A DNA stretch of 15,314 nucleotides from NCBI GenBank assembly GCA_026770575.1, contig MU657208.1, positions 84,410 to 99,723 on the forward strand, in the 5' to 3' direction. This DNA is from Pelagophyceae sp. CCMP2097 (Eukaryota > Sar > Pelagophyceae). The translations under genes were made by a program, and so were the position numbers. This document shows positions 1 through 8,830 of the stretch, piece after piece (position 1 is the stretch's first letter; each line of letters opens with the position of its first letter). The notes beneath the pieces were generated by a model. That model was given only the letters and a program-made list of their open reading frames with translations. It ran no database searches and was not told the origin of the DNA.

Positions 1-351
1 AAGCTGGACTCGTCGTTCACGTACACGGTCGAGGGCTTCAAAGCCAAGGACCCGCGCTTCTCTGAGGAGTCGGTCACGGTCACGATCACGGTCCTGTCAG
101 ACGGCCGCCTGCGGTGCATGCAGGAGCACTGGGAGCGCATGCACGCGACGATCACCATGCCCGCGTCGCTGGTGGCCGAACTCCAGATCGGGGCCGATGA
201 GCGCGCCGAGCTCAAGAAGTTCAAGACGGCGTCGGCGGCGTCCCAGACCAAGAAGCGCCGCCGCAGCGCCGCTGCCGCGGCGCCGGGGGTGGCCGCGAAC
301 AAAGCGCGCCAGCAGCAGTCCGCCCAGCGATGGAACACGGGGCCGCGCTGA
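1..351 (+). CDS. 3' end of an unrecognised protein, basic C-terminal tail (partial)
   Basis: Frame 1 is open from the first base of the window to a TGA at 349-351, giving 116 residues of a protein whose start lies outside. The first 65 residues or so are mixed hydrophobic and polar (FTYTVEGF, VTVTITVLSDGRLRC, MQEHWERM) and look like the end of a folded domain. The rest is low complexity: a basic cluster (KKRRR), an alanine run and a Gln-rich stretch ending in NTGPR. The basic cluster could be a nuclear localisation signal, but that is only a motif match. I do not recognise the family. Third positions are strongly G/C, as in the other genes here, and the sequence becomes AT-rich right after the stop, which supports a true gene end. 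It may be a last exon, since no splice site is needed within the visible part. Confidence 0.6.
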   Translation, partial: KLDSSFTYTVEGFKAKDPRFSEESVTVTITVLSDGRLRCMQEHWERMHATITMPASLVAELQIGADERAELKKFKTASAASQTKKRRRSAAAAAPGVAANKARQQQSAQRWNTGPR

Positions 352-1700
352 GTCGTCACCGCCGGGCGCAACCCAGTGACGGTTCGGGTTTTCTAAAAAA
401 AACGAAATTTTCCACCAAGCAATAATTGGGTTCGGCGCTTAAAATTCTAGTCTAGTTAGTGACATGTGGTTCCGCGCTGCGTTTTTGCGTGCCCCTTGGG
501 TTCAAGAGGGATTTTTTTCATTTTGGGGGCTAGGTTTAAATATGGGTGGCACTGAAATTTAAAAAGTAATTACAGTATTTCAATTACGCTGCAATTTACG
601 GTAATTACAGGGAGGCCATAATCTGCTTTACCGCGGGCCTGTAATTTACCCCCGGATTTACCCTCGCTATTTGGTAAATCCACGGGAAAACGCGACGGCA
701 GGCTTGGTCAGGCCGAGGGGCCACCTGGTATTGTGGGCGAACGCGAAGGACCGTGAGCACGAGGTGCCGGCCTACATGGCGCACCTGCCCAAGACGCCAT
801 ATCGCGGCCAGGCGTTCATCGGCTGGGCGGTAAATGGTGCACTTGGTCGGGCATCATGCTCACAAGATGTCGCCAAAATTCGTATCTCGGAAACCGCCTC
901 GTCTTCGAGCTTGCCAGCTAGGTTCTCGGCCCCGGAAGGGGCCTCCCTACGCGCCTAGGCCCATCGCAGCCCGAATCAGCGCGTTTGAAAATATGAGCTT
1001 CCCATTACTCTGCAATTCCGTGTGTAAGGTAATTACCCAGTAATTACTGTAATTACCACACCCCCAAATCCTTTACACCGTAATTGCCCACCTATAGGTT
1101 TAAAAGGGTTTTATACGGTAAAAAACGGTATAATACTATTTGAGTTTTATATAATATCCCGCTACAATACACTTGACTGAGCCCCTCGCCGACGCCGAAC
1201 CTCCGTCATCCTGGCTCGTCGAGTAGCCTTCCTGGTCCGGCAAACCGGCCACGACGCGCGTTTCGCGAGGTCGAGTCGGAGACTCTGACCCAGGTGTGGG
1301 GACCCAAGGTTAGTACTTCCAAGGTTTGACCAATTTTTTGACCGTACAGCTCTTTAGCGATATTCAAGTGTCGACTCGGACCCGGAAGCGCGTGAAGGGC
1401 GGCGAGAGCCATAGCGGAAGAACGGCGATCATCAAACCATTCCGGCCGAACTAGAGCAGCGCGTTGTCTTAGGGGTCACGGTTGGGTTGCAGCGTTGGCT
1501 GTGGACGCGGTCTCCCTAAACCGCCGCAGCTCGAGCCCAGCACGGCGCCGTCGTGCGATCCGACGCCGCGACCCTCGCACAAGCCCCGGTTTTCAGGCCT
1601 CGCGAGCCGCCTCCCACGGCACTGGTGCCCCCCGCTCCGTTGGACGCCGCATATGCGCCCCTGCCGTGTCCCACGGCTCTAGATCGGCGCCGAGGGTCCG
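352..1700. other. Spacer without a supported gene, AT-richer
   Basis: Between the first gene and the ATG at 1712 I see no convincing gene. A GC-rich block at about 690-960 has an open frame, but it sits between inverted-repeat arms and has no recognisable domain. AT-rich tracts with TATA-like words lie at about 1110-1165 (tatataatatc near 1148-1158). They could contain promoter elements for the downstream gene but are more than 500 bp from its ATG. The only plus-strand ATG just upstream of that gene, at 1652, opens a frame of about ten codons. Confidence 0.5.
535..1104. mobile_element. Possible non-autonomous element with imperfect terminal inverted repeats
   Basis: The left arm starts tttaaatatgggtggca at 535. 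The right arm, read on the minus strand from 1104, starts tttaaacctataggtgggca, the same word with small indels. Both arms continue inward with copies of ggtaattac/gtaattacagta (left about 565-610, right about 1028-1058). The intervening DNA is about 400 bp and GC-richer. Because GTAATTAC is its own reverse complement, part of the inner similarity is trivial; the outer 17-20 bp match is not. I could not identify a target-site duplication. It is best called MITE-like and tentative. Confidence 0.35.
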
Positions 1701-1711
1701 GGTCCCGCGCG

Positions 1712-3530
1712 ATGGTGGCGACCGACTTTGGCCCGCGGTCGGCGGCCGTCGAGCGCGGGCCCTGGGGCCGCCTCTACGAGCAGGGCGTCGAGGACAAGGC
1801 CCAGCGCGACAAGGTGCAGCGCGCGCAGCAGCAGGCCGACGAGGCCGCGGAAGAGGAGTCGGTACAGCGCGCGCAGGCGAGGTACGATCCGTCGTCCTTT
1901 CCGTCCGGCCGCGCCCGCGTGACTCGGATCGGGTCTTTATCGGCGCGATCGACGGGGTGCGATCGGCCAACTGCCAGGCATGGCTCGGCGTCGCGGTCGA
2001 GGGCGGAGCTCACGGTGGCGCGGCTCTACACCGAGGAACTTGCGCGACGCGCGACCGACGACGGTGCGCGCACGCGCGAGCGCTTGAAGCTCGAGGAGGC
2101 GCGCGACGGCGTGCGCGAGTCGACGTTCCAGCCCACGGTGCCGAAGGCGTCGCTGGCGCTCGCGGGCCGCTGTCAAAAAGAAACGTGGTCTGACCGTCTC
2201 GGCTCACACAGGGAGACGTGGTCCGACCGCCTCGTGGCGCAATCTTTGGAAGCTGCAGCCGCGCTGGAGCGGCGGCGCTCTGCGAAGGCGGTACGCGAGA
2301 AGCAGCTCACGACGCCTCGCATCACGAAAAAAGCAGACGCGCTCGCGAGGCAGGGCGAAATCGGCTCGCGACTGCACATGGACGCCACGCAGCGCGGCGT
2401 GCGGCGCGCCGCGTCCACCGACGGCGCAGACGCCCAGGCGAGGCAGGCCGCCGCACGCGCCGACGTCGTCGAAACGTCGAAGCACGCGGCCGCGGAGCAG
2501 CGCGCAGCAGTGGAGCACCTCGCCGCGCGGCGCACCCATGAACTCTACGCAGACGCCGAGCGCCGCCGCGAGGCGGCCCAAGCCCGCGCCGACCAGGCGC
2601 AGGTGATGCTTGCCGCGTGTTTCTTAGAGTCTCTTGGGAGACACGTGGAGGCATGCGTCGTCTTTAGGCCGCGGCGGACGTGCTGGCGCGCACTGAGTTT
2701 GTCACGCGGCGGTCGCAGCAGCTCGCTTCCAAAATGAGCGTCTCGGCGCGCGACCGCCTCGACGCGGCCGCCGCGCAGAGCGCGTGCCGGCACCGCGAGG
2801 TGGTCGCCGCGCTGCTGTGGACGGCGGCGGCGAACGCGGCGGCGCGGTCCAAGGGCACCGACGCGGCGGGCAAAGCAGCAAGGCACGAGGCGCTGTACCG
2901 CGACGCGCAGCAGGCGCGCGATCGAAAAAAAGCGACGGCGCTCCACCAAGTCCTCGCCGACCTCGAGGGCTGCACGTTTTCGCCCGCCCTCGCCAAGCCG
3001 CGCGCGCGCGACGGCGACGTGGGCGACGTCGGCGCGCGCGCCGAGGCGTGGCTCCTGCAGCGAAATTCCAAGCGCGCCGAATCCGCGCGGCTGCGCGACG
3101 CCGCGGAGCTCGACGGCTGCACGTTCAAACCCTTTCTCGGCCGCGCGCAGCACTCGCCCAAGCGCGCGGCGCCGCCCTGCGCGGCGCCACCTTGCGCGGC
3201 CACCGCAGCTACGATGGCTGCCGTCGACGACCGCGCCTCGAGTCGCGACGCACCGCCGACGCCGCCGCGGCCGCCGACGCGCGACGACCGGCCGCCGTCG
3301 GCCGTCGCGCGGGCAAAGCCACCGCCGCCGCCGCCGCCGCCGCCGCCTTTGATTGGCAGCGTGCTGAGCGGGTCACAGAAGCCACCACCGCCCCCAGGTA
3401 CGAGGCGGCACGGACACCGACGAGGTCTATTTGGAGGATGCGTCCGTGCGTAGGCCCGCCGCCGCTGCTGGGCGCGTCGCACGACGCGATCGATTCGTTG
3501 CACAACTTTGAAAATCCGCTCGCCGCTTGA
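1712..3530 (+). CDS. CTFxP-repeat coiled-coil protein, three exons
   Basis: The model joins 1712-2602, 2668-3397 and 3454-3530, giving 565 residues and a TGA stop. The start is the first in-frame ATG (gcgATGg); the frame is open upstream to 1553 but without an ATG. The protein is a chain of modules of a type common in protist cytoskeletal and flagellar proteins: an RLY or W helix, a charged Ala/Arg/Glu-rich coiled coil, then a TFxP motif. Visible pieces are RLYEQG near residue 20, TFQP at 138-141, ITKKADALARQG near 210, CTFSP at 399-403 and CTFKP at 448-452. The tail is Pro-rich, with ten prolines at about 515-524 and then PPPPPGPPPLLG, a possible profilin, SH3 or WW ligand. The splice sites restore a single sensible frame across both introns. 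Seen: motifs and splicing. Known of the family: similar motif proteins occur in flagellated protists. Inferred: a structural cytoskeletal role. The exact start and a possible extra intron at 1882-1977 are uncertain. Confidence 0.75.
1882..1977 (+). other. Candidate in-frame 96-nt intron
   Basis: This stretch inside exon 1 starts GAG|GTACGA and ends CTGCCAG|GC, both good splice contexts, and is exactly 32 codons long, so reading through or splicing keeps the frame. It encodes a Ser/Arg-rich segment with no heptad pattern, unlike the coiled coil on either side. It may be an intron, an optional intron or ordinary coding sequence. Confidence 0.35.
2181..2248 (+). repeat. Tandem 33-nt in-frame duplication
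   Basis: The word acgtggtctgaccgtctc at 2183 recurs 33 nt later at 2216 as acgtggtccgaccgcctc. In the protein this gives ETWSDRLGSHR followed by ETWSDRLVAQS, an exact 11-residue step. It lies in exon 1 between the TFQP motif and the next coiled-coil module and looks like a local duplication inside the coding sequence. Confidence 0.75.
2603..2667 (+). other. Intron 1 of the CTFxP-repeat gene (65 nt)
   Basis: The donor is CAG|GTGATG and the acceptor TCTTTAG|GCC, phase 0. Unspliced, the upstream frame loses coiled-coil character at once and runs to a stop at about 2737. Spliced, it continues ADQAQ-AAADVLARTEF in frame 1. The intron is less GC-rich than its exons. Confidence 0.85.
3398..3453 (+). 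other. Intron 2 of the CTFxP-repeat gene (56 nt)
   Basis: The donor is CCCCCAG|GTACGAG and the acceptor GTGCGTAG|GCC, with one base of the split Gly codon before the donor. Splicing joins the PPPPP tract to GPPPLLGASHDAIDSLHNFENPLAA and a TGA at 3528-3530. Without splicing the frame would end at the TAG of the acceptor itself (3451-3453), after a short basic tail. Confidence 0.75.
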
Positions 3531-3590
3531 GCGTCCCGCCGTCTAATTTGCCACTAGCGACGACGCGTTGGGGGCAGGCCCACCCAGCAG

Positions 3591-4122
3591 GCCCTGCGTT
3601 CTGTTTTTTTGCCAAGTGGGGGGGCACAGTAGGGGCAAAATGCTCGTAAGTGGGTGGGTGGACCCTCCTTCCTGGTCCTCTGTGGCTTTTGAAAGTGGGT
3701 GGGTACCCCCCTAAGAGGCCCTGCTCGTCCTGTACACGCGTCGTACACGTGAATATACTCCCCCCCTAAGAGGCCCCTTCGCTGGAATAGGCCCAGCTGC
3801 GTCCAACAGGGGCTCCCTGCTCTTCGCAGCGTCCATAAACGCTGGGACACCCGCCGCCGATGCCCCTCCGCCACTCAAGCGTACGCGCCGCGAAGGTCTC
3901 CGGGCCCCGACGAAGCGAACACACCGCCTCGAGAGAGCCCACAGCTGTAACACCCGCTAGTTTACCGAGGCTAAAAAAGTGCGTGCCTCGATGGCTCGGC
4001 TCGTCAAGTGGGTGGGTACCCCCCACTCAGAGGCCCTCCTGGCCTCGTAAAAGTGGGCGGGTCCCCCCTCCTAGTTGCCCCTACTGTTGCCCCCCACTTG
4101 GCAAAAAAATAGAACGCTGGGC
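3591..4122. mobile_element. MITE-like element with 48-bp terminal inverted repeats
   Basis: The left end (3591-3638, starting gccctgcgttctgttttttt) and the reverse complement of the right end (4075-4122, starting gcccagcgttctattttttt) match over about 48 bp with only a few differences. This includes the distinctive gccaagtgggggg and cagtaggggcaa blocks. The element is 532 bp with no transposase frame, so it would be non-autonomous. Its interior carries several diverged direct copies of a unit built on aagtgggtgggtacccccc followed by agaggccct. I did not find a clear target-site duplication, so the outer boundaries may be off by several bases. Confidence 0.7.
3648..4074 (+). repeat. Interspersed copies of a GTGGGTGGGTACCCCC / AGAGGCCCT unit
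   Basis: Copies or half-copies start near 3648 (aagtgggtgggtgg), 3691 (aagtgggtgggtaccccc then taagaggccctgc), 3757 (ccccctaagaggcccc), 4006 (aagtgggtgggtacccccc then cagaggccctcc) and 4052 (aagtgggcgggtcccccc). They lie inside the inverted-repeat element, between its ends. The G-run and C-run halves are themselves partly self-complementary (gggtaccc). Confidence 0.65.
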
Positions 4123-4229
4123 ACGACGGCGAGGTTATAATTCGCTAAAAGATCATGCAAGGCAAGGCAAGGGTGGATCTTCGGCAATCGATTTTAAGAT
4201 ATCGAGCTGCAGTCGCGCGCCGCTTTCCT

Positions 4230-7200
4230 TTATCTGGGCGCGTCGTCGGGGTCGGCGCGCGGCGAGAGGACGCAGCACCAGCCGACGGTGCCCCAGATAA
4301 GGATGGTGATGGTGAGGACGAGGGCGATGGAGGCGCGCGGGACGGTCAGGGAGAGGCCCATGCCGACCAAGGTGAGCAGGATGCCCGCCGAAGCGATGAG
4401 GCGGTGCTGCTCGCGCGTGCAGCCCGTGAGGCGCGGCTCGAACTCGCCGTCGAACTCGCCCAACTCGAATGCGTCGACGTCGAGGTTGCGGACGTCTTCC
4501 TCGCCGAATTGATCCATCGTGTCGATGAACACCGTCTCAAGCGACGGCTTCGCAATGGCGTAGTCCGCAATCGCGAGCTTGGCGCGGTGCGACTCCAGCG
4601 CGGCGAATGCGGCGCCGACCTTCATGGACTCTGCCGCCACGGTGCAGCGCACGACGCCCGCGTAAGACCCCTTGCGCGGCTCGACCACCGTGACAGCGTC
4701 GCGGTTCGCCGGGTAGAGCGATTTGACGAGATCCTCGACGGCGACGCGGTTCAAGGGCGGCGTCCGGACCTCAACGTTGTAGACGCCCGATCCGCCGTGG
4801 GACCGCAAGTGCGCCACCGTGCCCAGCTTGCGGAGCTTGCCGCGCACCATCATGCCCACCGTGTCGCACAGAGCCTCGACCTCGTCCACCAAATGCGAGG
4901 CGAGCAGCACGGACCTCGAGGCCATGGTCGTGCGCAGGACCCCCCACATGTTCCTGCGCGACAAAGGGTCGAGACCAGCCGACGGCTCGTCCAGGAGCAC
5001 GCATGCCGGGTCGCCCATGACGGCGATGGCGACGCAGAGCTTGCGCTTCAGCCCGCCGGACAGGGCCTTTGCGCACTTGTCCGCGTGCGGTCGGAGCTGG
5101 AAGAGATCGATGGCGGCGTCGACGAGCCTCTCCACGTCTGCCACACCGCGCACTTCGGCGAAGAGGCGCAGATGCTCGAGGCACGTCAGCGAGTCCCACA
5201 GCGCGTTGTACTGCATCACCGCGCCGAGCGACTTGGACGCGGCCTCGAAGTCGTCTAAAATGGAATGGCCGGCGATGAAGACGTCGCCCATGGTCAACTT
5301 GGTCGCCCTCATGATGGCCATCAGCGTCGTCGACTTGCCCGCGCCGTTGGCGCCGAGGAGGCCGAAGCAGGAGCCCTTTGCGACGCGGAAGGAGGAGTCG
5401 TAGACGGCGACGCATTCAGAGGGCGAGGAAAAGGGGGCCATGACGTACGACAGCGCCACGTCTGCCAGGGAGAGGCCCGTCGAGTACTTGGTGCGGTAGA
5501 TCTTGCGGAGCCGCTCGACGACCAAGGCGTACTCGCACGCCTCCTCCGGCGCCTTGAGGTCCTGGACGTCGGCCTTTGCAAAAGCGCGGCGGCGCAGCGC
5601 CGGCGTGCGCATCATCGTCGCGACGGCCTCGCGCTCGCGCAAAACGTCGGCGTCGCCGCCGGCGTGCACGGAGACGACTTTGGAGGGCCAGACGCGCGGG
5701 AGCTTGTTCAGCCAGACCATGTCTCGCCAGTAGGCAAAGACGACGCAGAAGACGCCCTCGACGCCGATGATGAGCGCGATGCTGATCGTCGTGGGCCGCG
5801 GCTGCAGCGACTCTGGCAGCGGGGCGACGAGGTCGATCAACCCGAAGAAGCCGGCGCCCTGCGGCGACTTGAAGACGGTGAACCAGACGTTTGCCAGGGA
5901 AGCGTCCTCGAGCGAGAAGCCGTCGCGGAAGGGCCGGACGAGCAGAAAGGATACGAAGGCGAGGACGTTGCCGCCCACCAACAAGAAGAGTTCAAGTGGG
6001 GGCAGCAGGGCGAGGCAGTGGCCCGAGACGTCGAAGAGGTTTGACATGGCGTAGGAGAACGCGATGAGCTGCGCCCCCAGCTCGAGCACGAAAAAGTAGA
6101 AGACGGGCTCGCCGTACCACCGCGCGAGGCCCGAGACGTTTACGGTGGCGTAGTAGCCCAGAGCGACGAGGACCCAGAGGGCAAAGTCGCCCGCGAAGCA
6201 GCCGAGCCAGTAGGCCAGCGGGTGGCAGCCCATGACCGTGAGCACGCTGCGCAGCTTCGTCTCGCGGTCGCGCACCATCTGCGCCGCCACCAACGCAGGG
6301 TAGAGGAAGAGCGCGAGCATGGCCACGGCCATGGCGACGTAGTCGTTGGTCTCGTCGTTTCCGGAAAAGACTTCCGATGTGGAGAGCATGAAGCCGGCGA
6401 CGACGCCGAAGATGGGGAGCAGGACGAGCGCGGCGGTGTAGCCGACGTCGTTGAGGGCCATCTGAAGGCGCTGCCGGAAGATGAAGTACGTCTGCCGCTT
6501 GAGGCTCGTCGTGCTCGAGGCCTGGCGCAAGGCCTCGAGCTTCGAGTCCCCGACCGACTTGTACGAACGCCCTTCCTCGCGGTCCTCCTCGTTGCCACCA
6601 CCGACAGAGGTGAAAACCTCGGCAAGCGAGACCATGGTCAGGTCGTACGAGACCAGGCCAAAGTCCGCCTGCCGCTCGATCTTCTCGTCGAGCGCGTCGA
6701 AGAAGGGCGAGAACCTGGAAACGGCCTCGGAAGGCAGGAGCACGACCGTCGTCGACCCGGCCGTCTTCGGGTTGGCCGAGTCCTCGGCCAGTCGCCGCGC
6801 CCGCGCGCCGACGCGCGCGCGCACAAACGCCTCGAACGATCGCTGCCGCTCCTCGTCGGCGAGACCGGCGAGGGGGAGCCACTGCAGCACCAAACGATAC
6901 CCCGTCCCGAGCGTCGTCTTGAGAAAATTGGCAGAGCCGCAGCACTTGAGCTTGCCGCGCGCCAAGATGCCCATGCGGTCGCCGAGGACGTCGGCCTCGT
7001 CCATGTACTGCGTCGTCAGCAGGATGGTGCGGCCCCTCTTCGCCGAGCCGAGAAAGTCCCAAAGATCGCGCCGCGCCAGGGCGTCCATGCCCGCCGTCGG
7101 CTCGTCGAGGAGCACGAACTTGGACTGGCCGCACAGCGCGAGGGCGGCGGCAAGCTTGCGTCGACTGCCGCCCGAAAGTTCCGCCGAGACGGCGTCCGCC

Positions 7201-8761
7201 TCCCTCTTCAAGTCAAAGTGCGTCAGCAGCTCCGCCGCCTCGACGCGCGCCGACGCGGAGGCGCCCTTTATACTCGCGAAGAGCTCCAAGTGCTCCCTCG
7301 CAGTGAGCTTGCCGAACAAGACGTCGTTCTGCGGGCACAGGCCCGTCAGTCTGCGAATCTCGGCCATCTCGTCGCGGATGCGCATGCCGTAGACGCGCGC
7401 GCCGCCGTCGCGCCGCGCCGCCTCGTCGGCAGAGTACGCCGTGGCGCAGAGCACGTCGCACCAGTCGAAGGCGCTGTCCTCCGCGGTGCCGTCCGAAGAC
7501 ACAAGCCCGGCAAGCACGTTGACGAGCGTCGTCTTGCCCGAGCCGTTGTGGCCCAGCAGCGCAAAGACCTCGTTCTCGTACAGGTCCAGCTTGAGAGCGT
7601 CGACGGCCACGTTTTCGCCAAACGTCTTGGAGAGGCCGCGGATCACGCACGTCGCCGCCGGCGCGGGCCCGAGCTGCTCGAACGAGTTCTCGTCCAAGTA
7701 GTCCGTCGAGGCGCCCTGCTCGGCGTCGGATTCGGCAAAGAGCGGAGAGGCCTCGGTGGGCCCCTTTTCGCCGCTCAAGCCGCAGATGAAAGACGTCACT
7801 AAAGCGTAGTTCTCCGGGATCCAGAACCGCGGGTCGATGATAAACGTCGCGCGACGGCCCGGCCGGCCGTACGTCGTCGGCAGCACCTGCGCCAGATACC
7901 ACGCCGCCACCACAAACAGCAACGTGTCCGCGACCAGCATCCCGCAAACGCGCGGCAGCATCAAAGCGTCGTACTGCTCGCGGAACGAATTCACGCCGAG
8001 GTCCAGCGCAACGTGCGGGATGAGAGACCACGCGTTGAGCGAGCGCTTACCTAGGCGCGCGGGGGTCGAGGGGTCGAGACCCGGGTTTTTGAAAACGCCG
8101 TCGACGCACTGCGGATGCCCTCGAGTTCGTCCTCCTCGAGGTCGTCGCCGAGAATGGTGAAAAAGACGACCACCCCTGCGCCTTGCATCGCGAGCGCCAC
8201 CGACGAGGCCAAGGCGGGCCGGTGGCAACCTATCGCCACGGCCACGGCCATGGCCGACACAGCGCCGCAGAAGAGGAAGACGAGGATGAAGACGGCGCCG
8301 AAGGCCGCGCCGTTGAACAAGGACCCCCACGCGGCGGCCAAAGCGACGGTGAGAGCGACGGCGCCGGAAACGCAGGCGGCCTCGACGGCGTAGGCCGCCC
8401 AGCAGACGACGTTGTCTAAAGAGGCGACGGCCATTAAGTCCAAAAGCTTTGAAGACTTTTCTAAAGCGACCTCCGCGGTCAAGTTCTGCATGACGGCAAG
8501 TAAAGCCAGCGGCAGCACGGCCAGCTCGACCCAGCCCGTCGACGTCTGGGCCTCGGTAAACGAGTAGTAGGCCAGGAAGAGGAGGAAGAGCGTCACCGAC
8601 GGGACGATTAAAAGACCTCCGTTCGCCCAGGTGGCGCGCTTGCGGGCCGGCCAGTGCTTCTTCTCCAGGAGCAGCGAGACCTGCCGCAGCCGCGGCTGCC
8701 GCGCCGGCAGCGCCACCGCGCCCGGCGCCGAGACGTCCGCCCGCCGCGCCGGGCTCGCCAT
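4230..8761 (-). CDS. Full-length ABC transporter, subfamily A (ABCA type), two exons
   Basis: The model is complement(join(4230..8050,8110..8761)), 1490 residues, TAA stop. The start is the first in-frame ATG after a TATA-like tract. Layout: TMD1 (first helix about 49-67, LLIVPSVTLFLLFLAYYSF); NBD1 from about 352 with Walker A GHNGSGKTT (384-392), Q-loop CPQND (456-460), signature LSGGS (509-513) and Walker B FVLLDE (529-534); TMD2 at about 755-1010; NBD2 with Walker A GANGAGKST (1117-1125), Q1164, signature LSGGL (1214-1218), Walker B CVLLDE (1234-1239) and H1270. MDEADVLGDRMGIL and the CPQND Q-loop are ABCA hallmarks; the family mostly moves or flips lipids in membranes. Substrate and organelle cannot be read from the sequence. 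Odd points: the NBD1 H-loop residue is Gln565 rather than His, the extracellular loops are short, a 27-residue insert sits at 401-427, and two extra hydrophobic helices follow NBD2. Confidence 0.95.
7422..7502 (-). other. NBD1 insertion or in-frame 81-nt intron
   Basis: On the minus strand this segment begins CTT|GTGTCT and ends GACGAG|GCG and is exactly 27 codons (residues 401-427). It falls between Walker A and the Q-loop, where ABCA proteins normally pass directly from AGL to a short Gly-rich turn and YG. Removing it gives NVLAGL-AARRDGGARVYG, which has ordinary family spacing. GT-AG ends and matching length make a phase-0 intron possible; a real loop insertion is the alternative. Confidence 0.4.
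8051..8109 (-). other. Intron of the ABCA gene (59 nt)
   Basis: On the minus strand the donor is CCGCA|GTGCGT at 8109 and the acceptor GCGCCTAG|GTAAGC at 8051. Splicing after the first base of a codon creates Ser and joins EEDELEGIR to KRSLNAWSLIPHVALDLG, matching the usual ABCA passage into the last helices of TMD1. Without splicing the upstream frame ends at the TAG of the acceptor. Confidence 0.9.
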
Positions 8762-8822
8762 AGTGACCACGGTCGGAAACAAGAGTTCCTTTTTGAGAAA
8801 CGCAAGAGCTGCGTCACGGAAA

Positions 8823-8830
8823 TTTATAAA
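8823..8830 (-). promoter_or_regulatory. TATA-like box upstream of the ABCA start
   Basis: The word tttataaa lies about 62-70 bp upstream of the ABCA ATG in a short AT-rich island within otherwise GC-rich DNA. It is its own reverse complement, so it gives no direction. Position and composition suit a core promoter with a very short 5' leader; this is not proven by the sequence. Confidence 0.35.

Larger units (their letters stand above)
3531..4229. other. Spacer between convergent genes
   Basis: This 0.7-kb spacer separates the stop of the CTFxP-repeat gene from the stop of the minus-strand ABCA gene. Most of it is the inverted-repeat element at 3591-4122. The remaining flanks are about 60 bp on the left and 107 bp on the right, the latter AT-rich. 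I see no gene in it; the short open frames have no domain and consist largely of the element's G/C-run repeats. Confidence 0.6.

Noticed and set aside
671..958. Open frame inside the 535-1104 element
   Set aside because: It is short, has no ATG at its start, has no recognisable domain and lies between inverted-repeat arms; too weak to call a gene.
3860..4300. Plus-strand open frame across the right end of the MITE-like element
   Set aside because: It consists of element repeats and runs into the antisense of the ABCA 3' end; no domain.
4155..6044. Further long plus-strand open frames (4155-5258 and 5265-6044)
   Set aside because: Same cause: mirror frames of NBD2 and TMD2 of the ABCA gene.
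6222..7802. Plus-strand open frame of more than 500 codons
   Set aside because: It lies wholly antisense to the ABCA coding exon, is His/Arg/Val-rich low complexity and has no domain. It is a product of high GC at third positions on the real strand.
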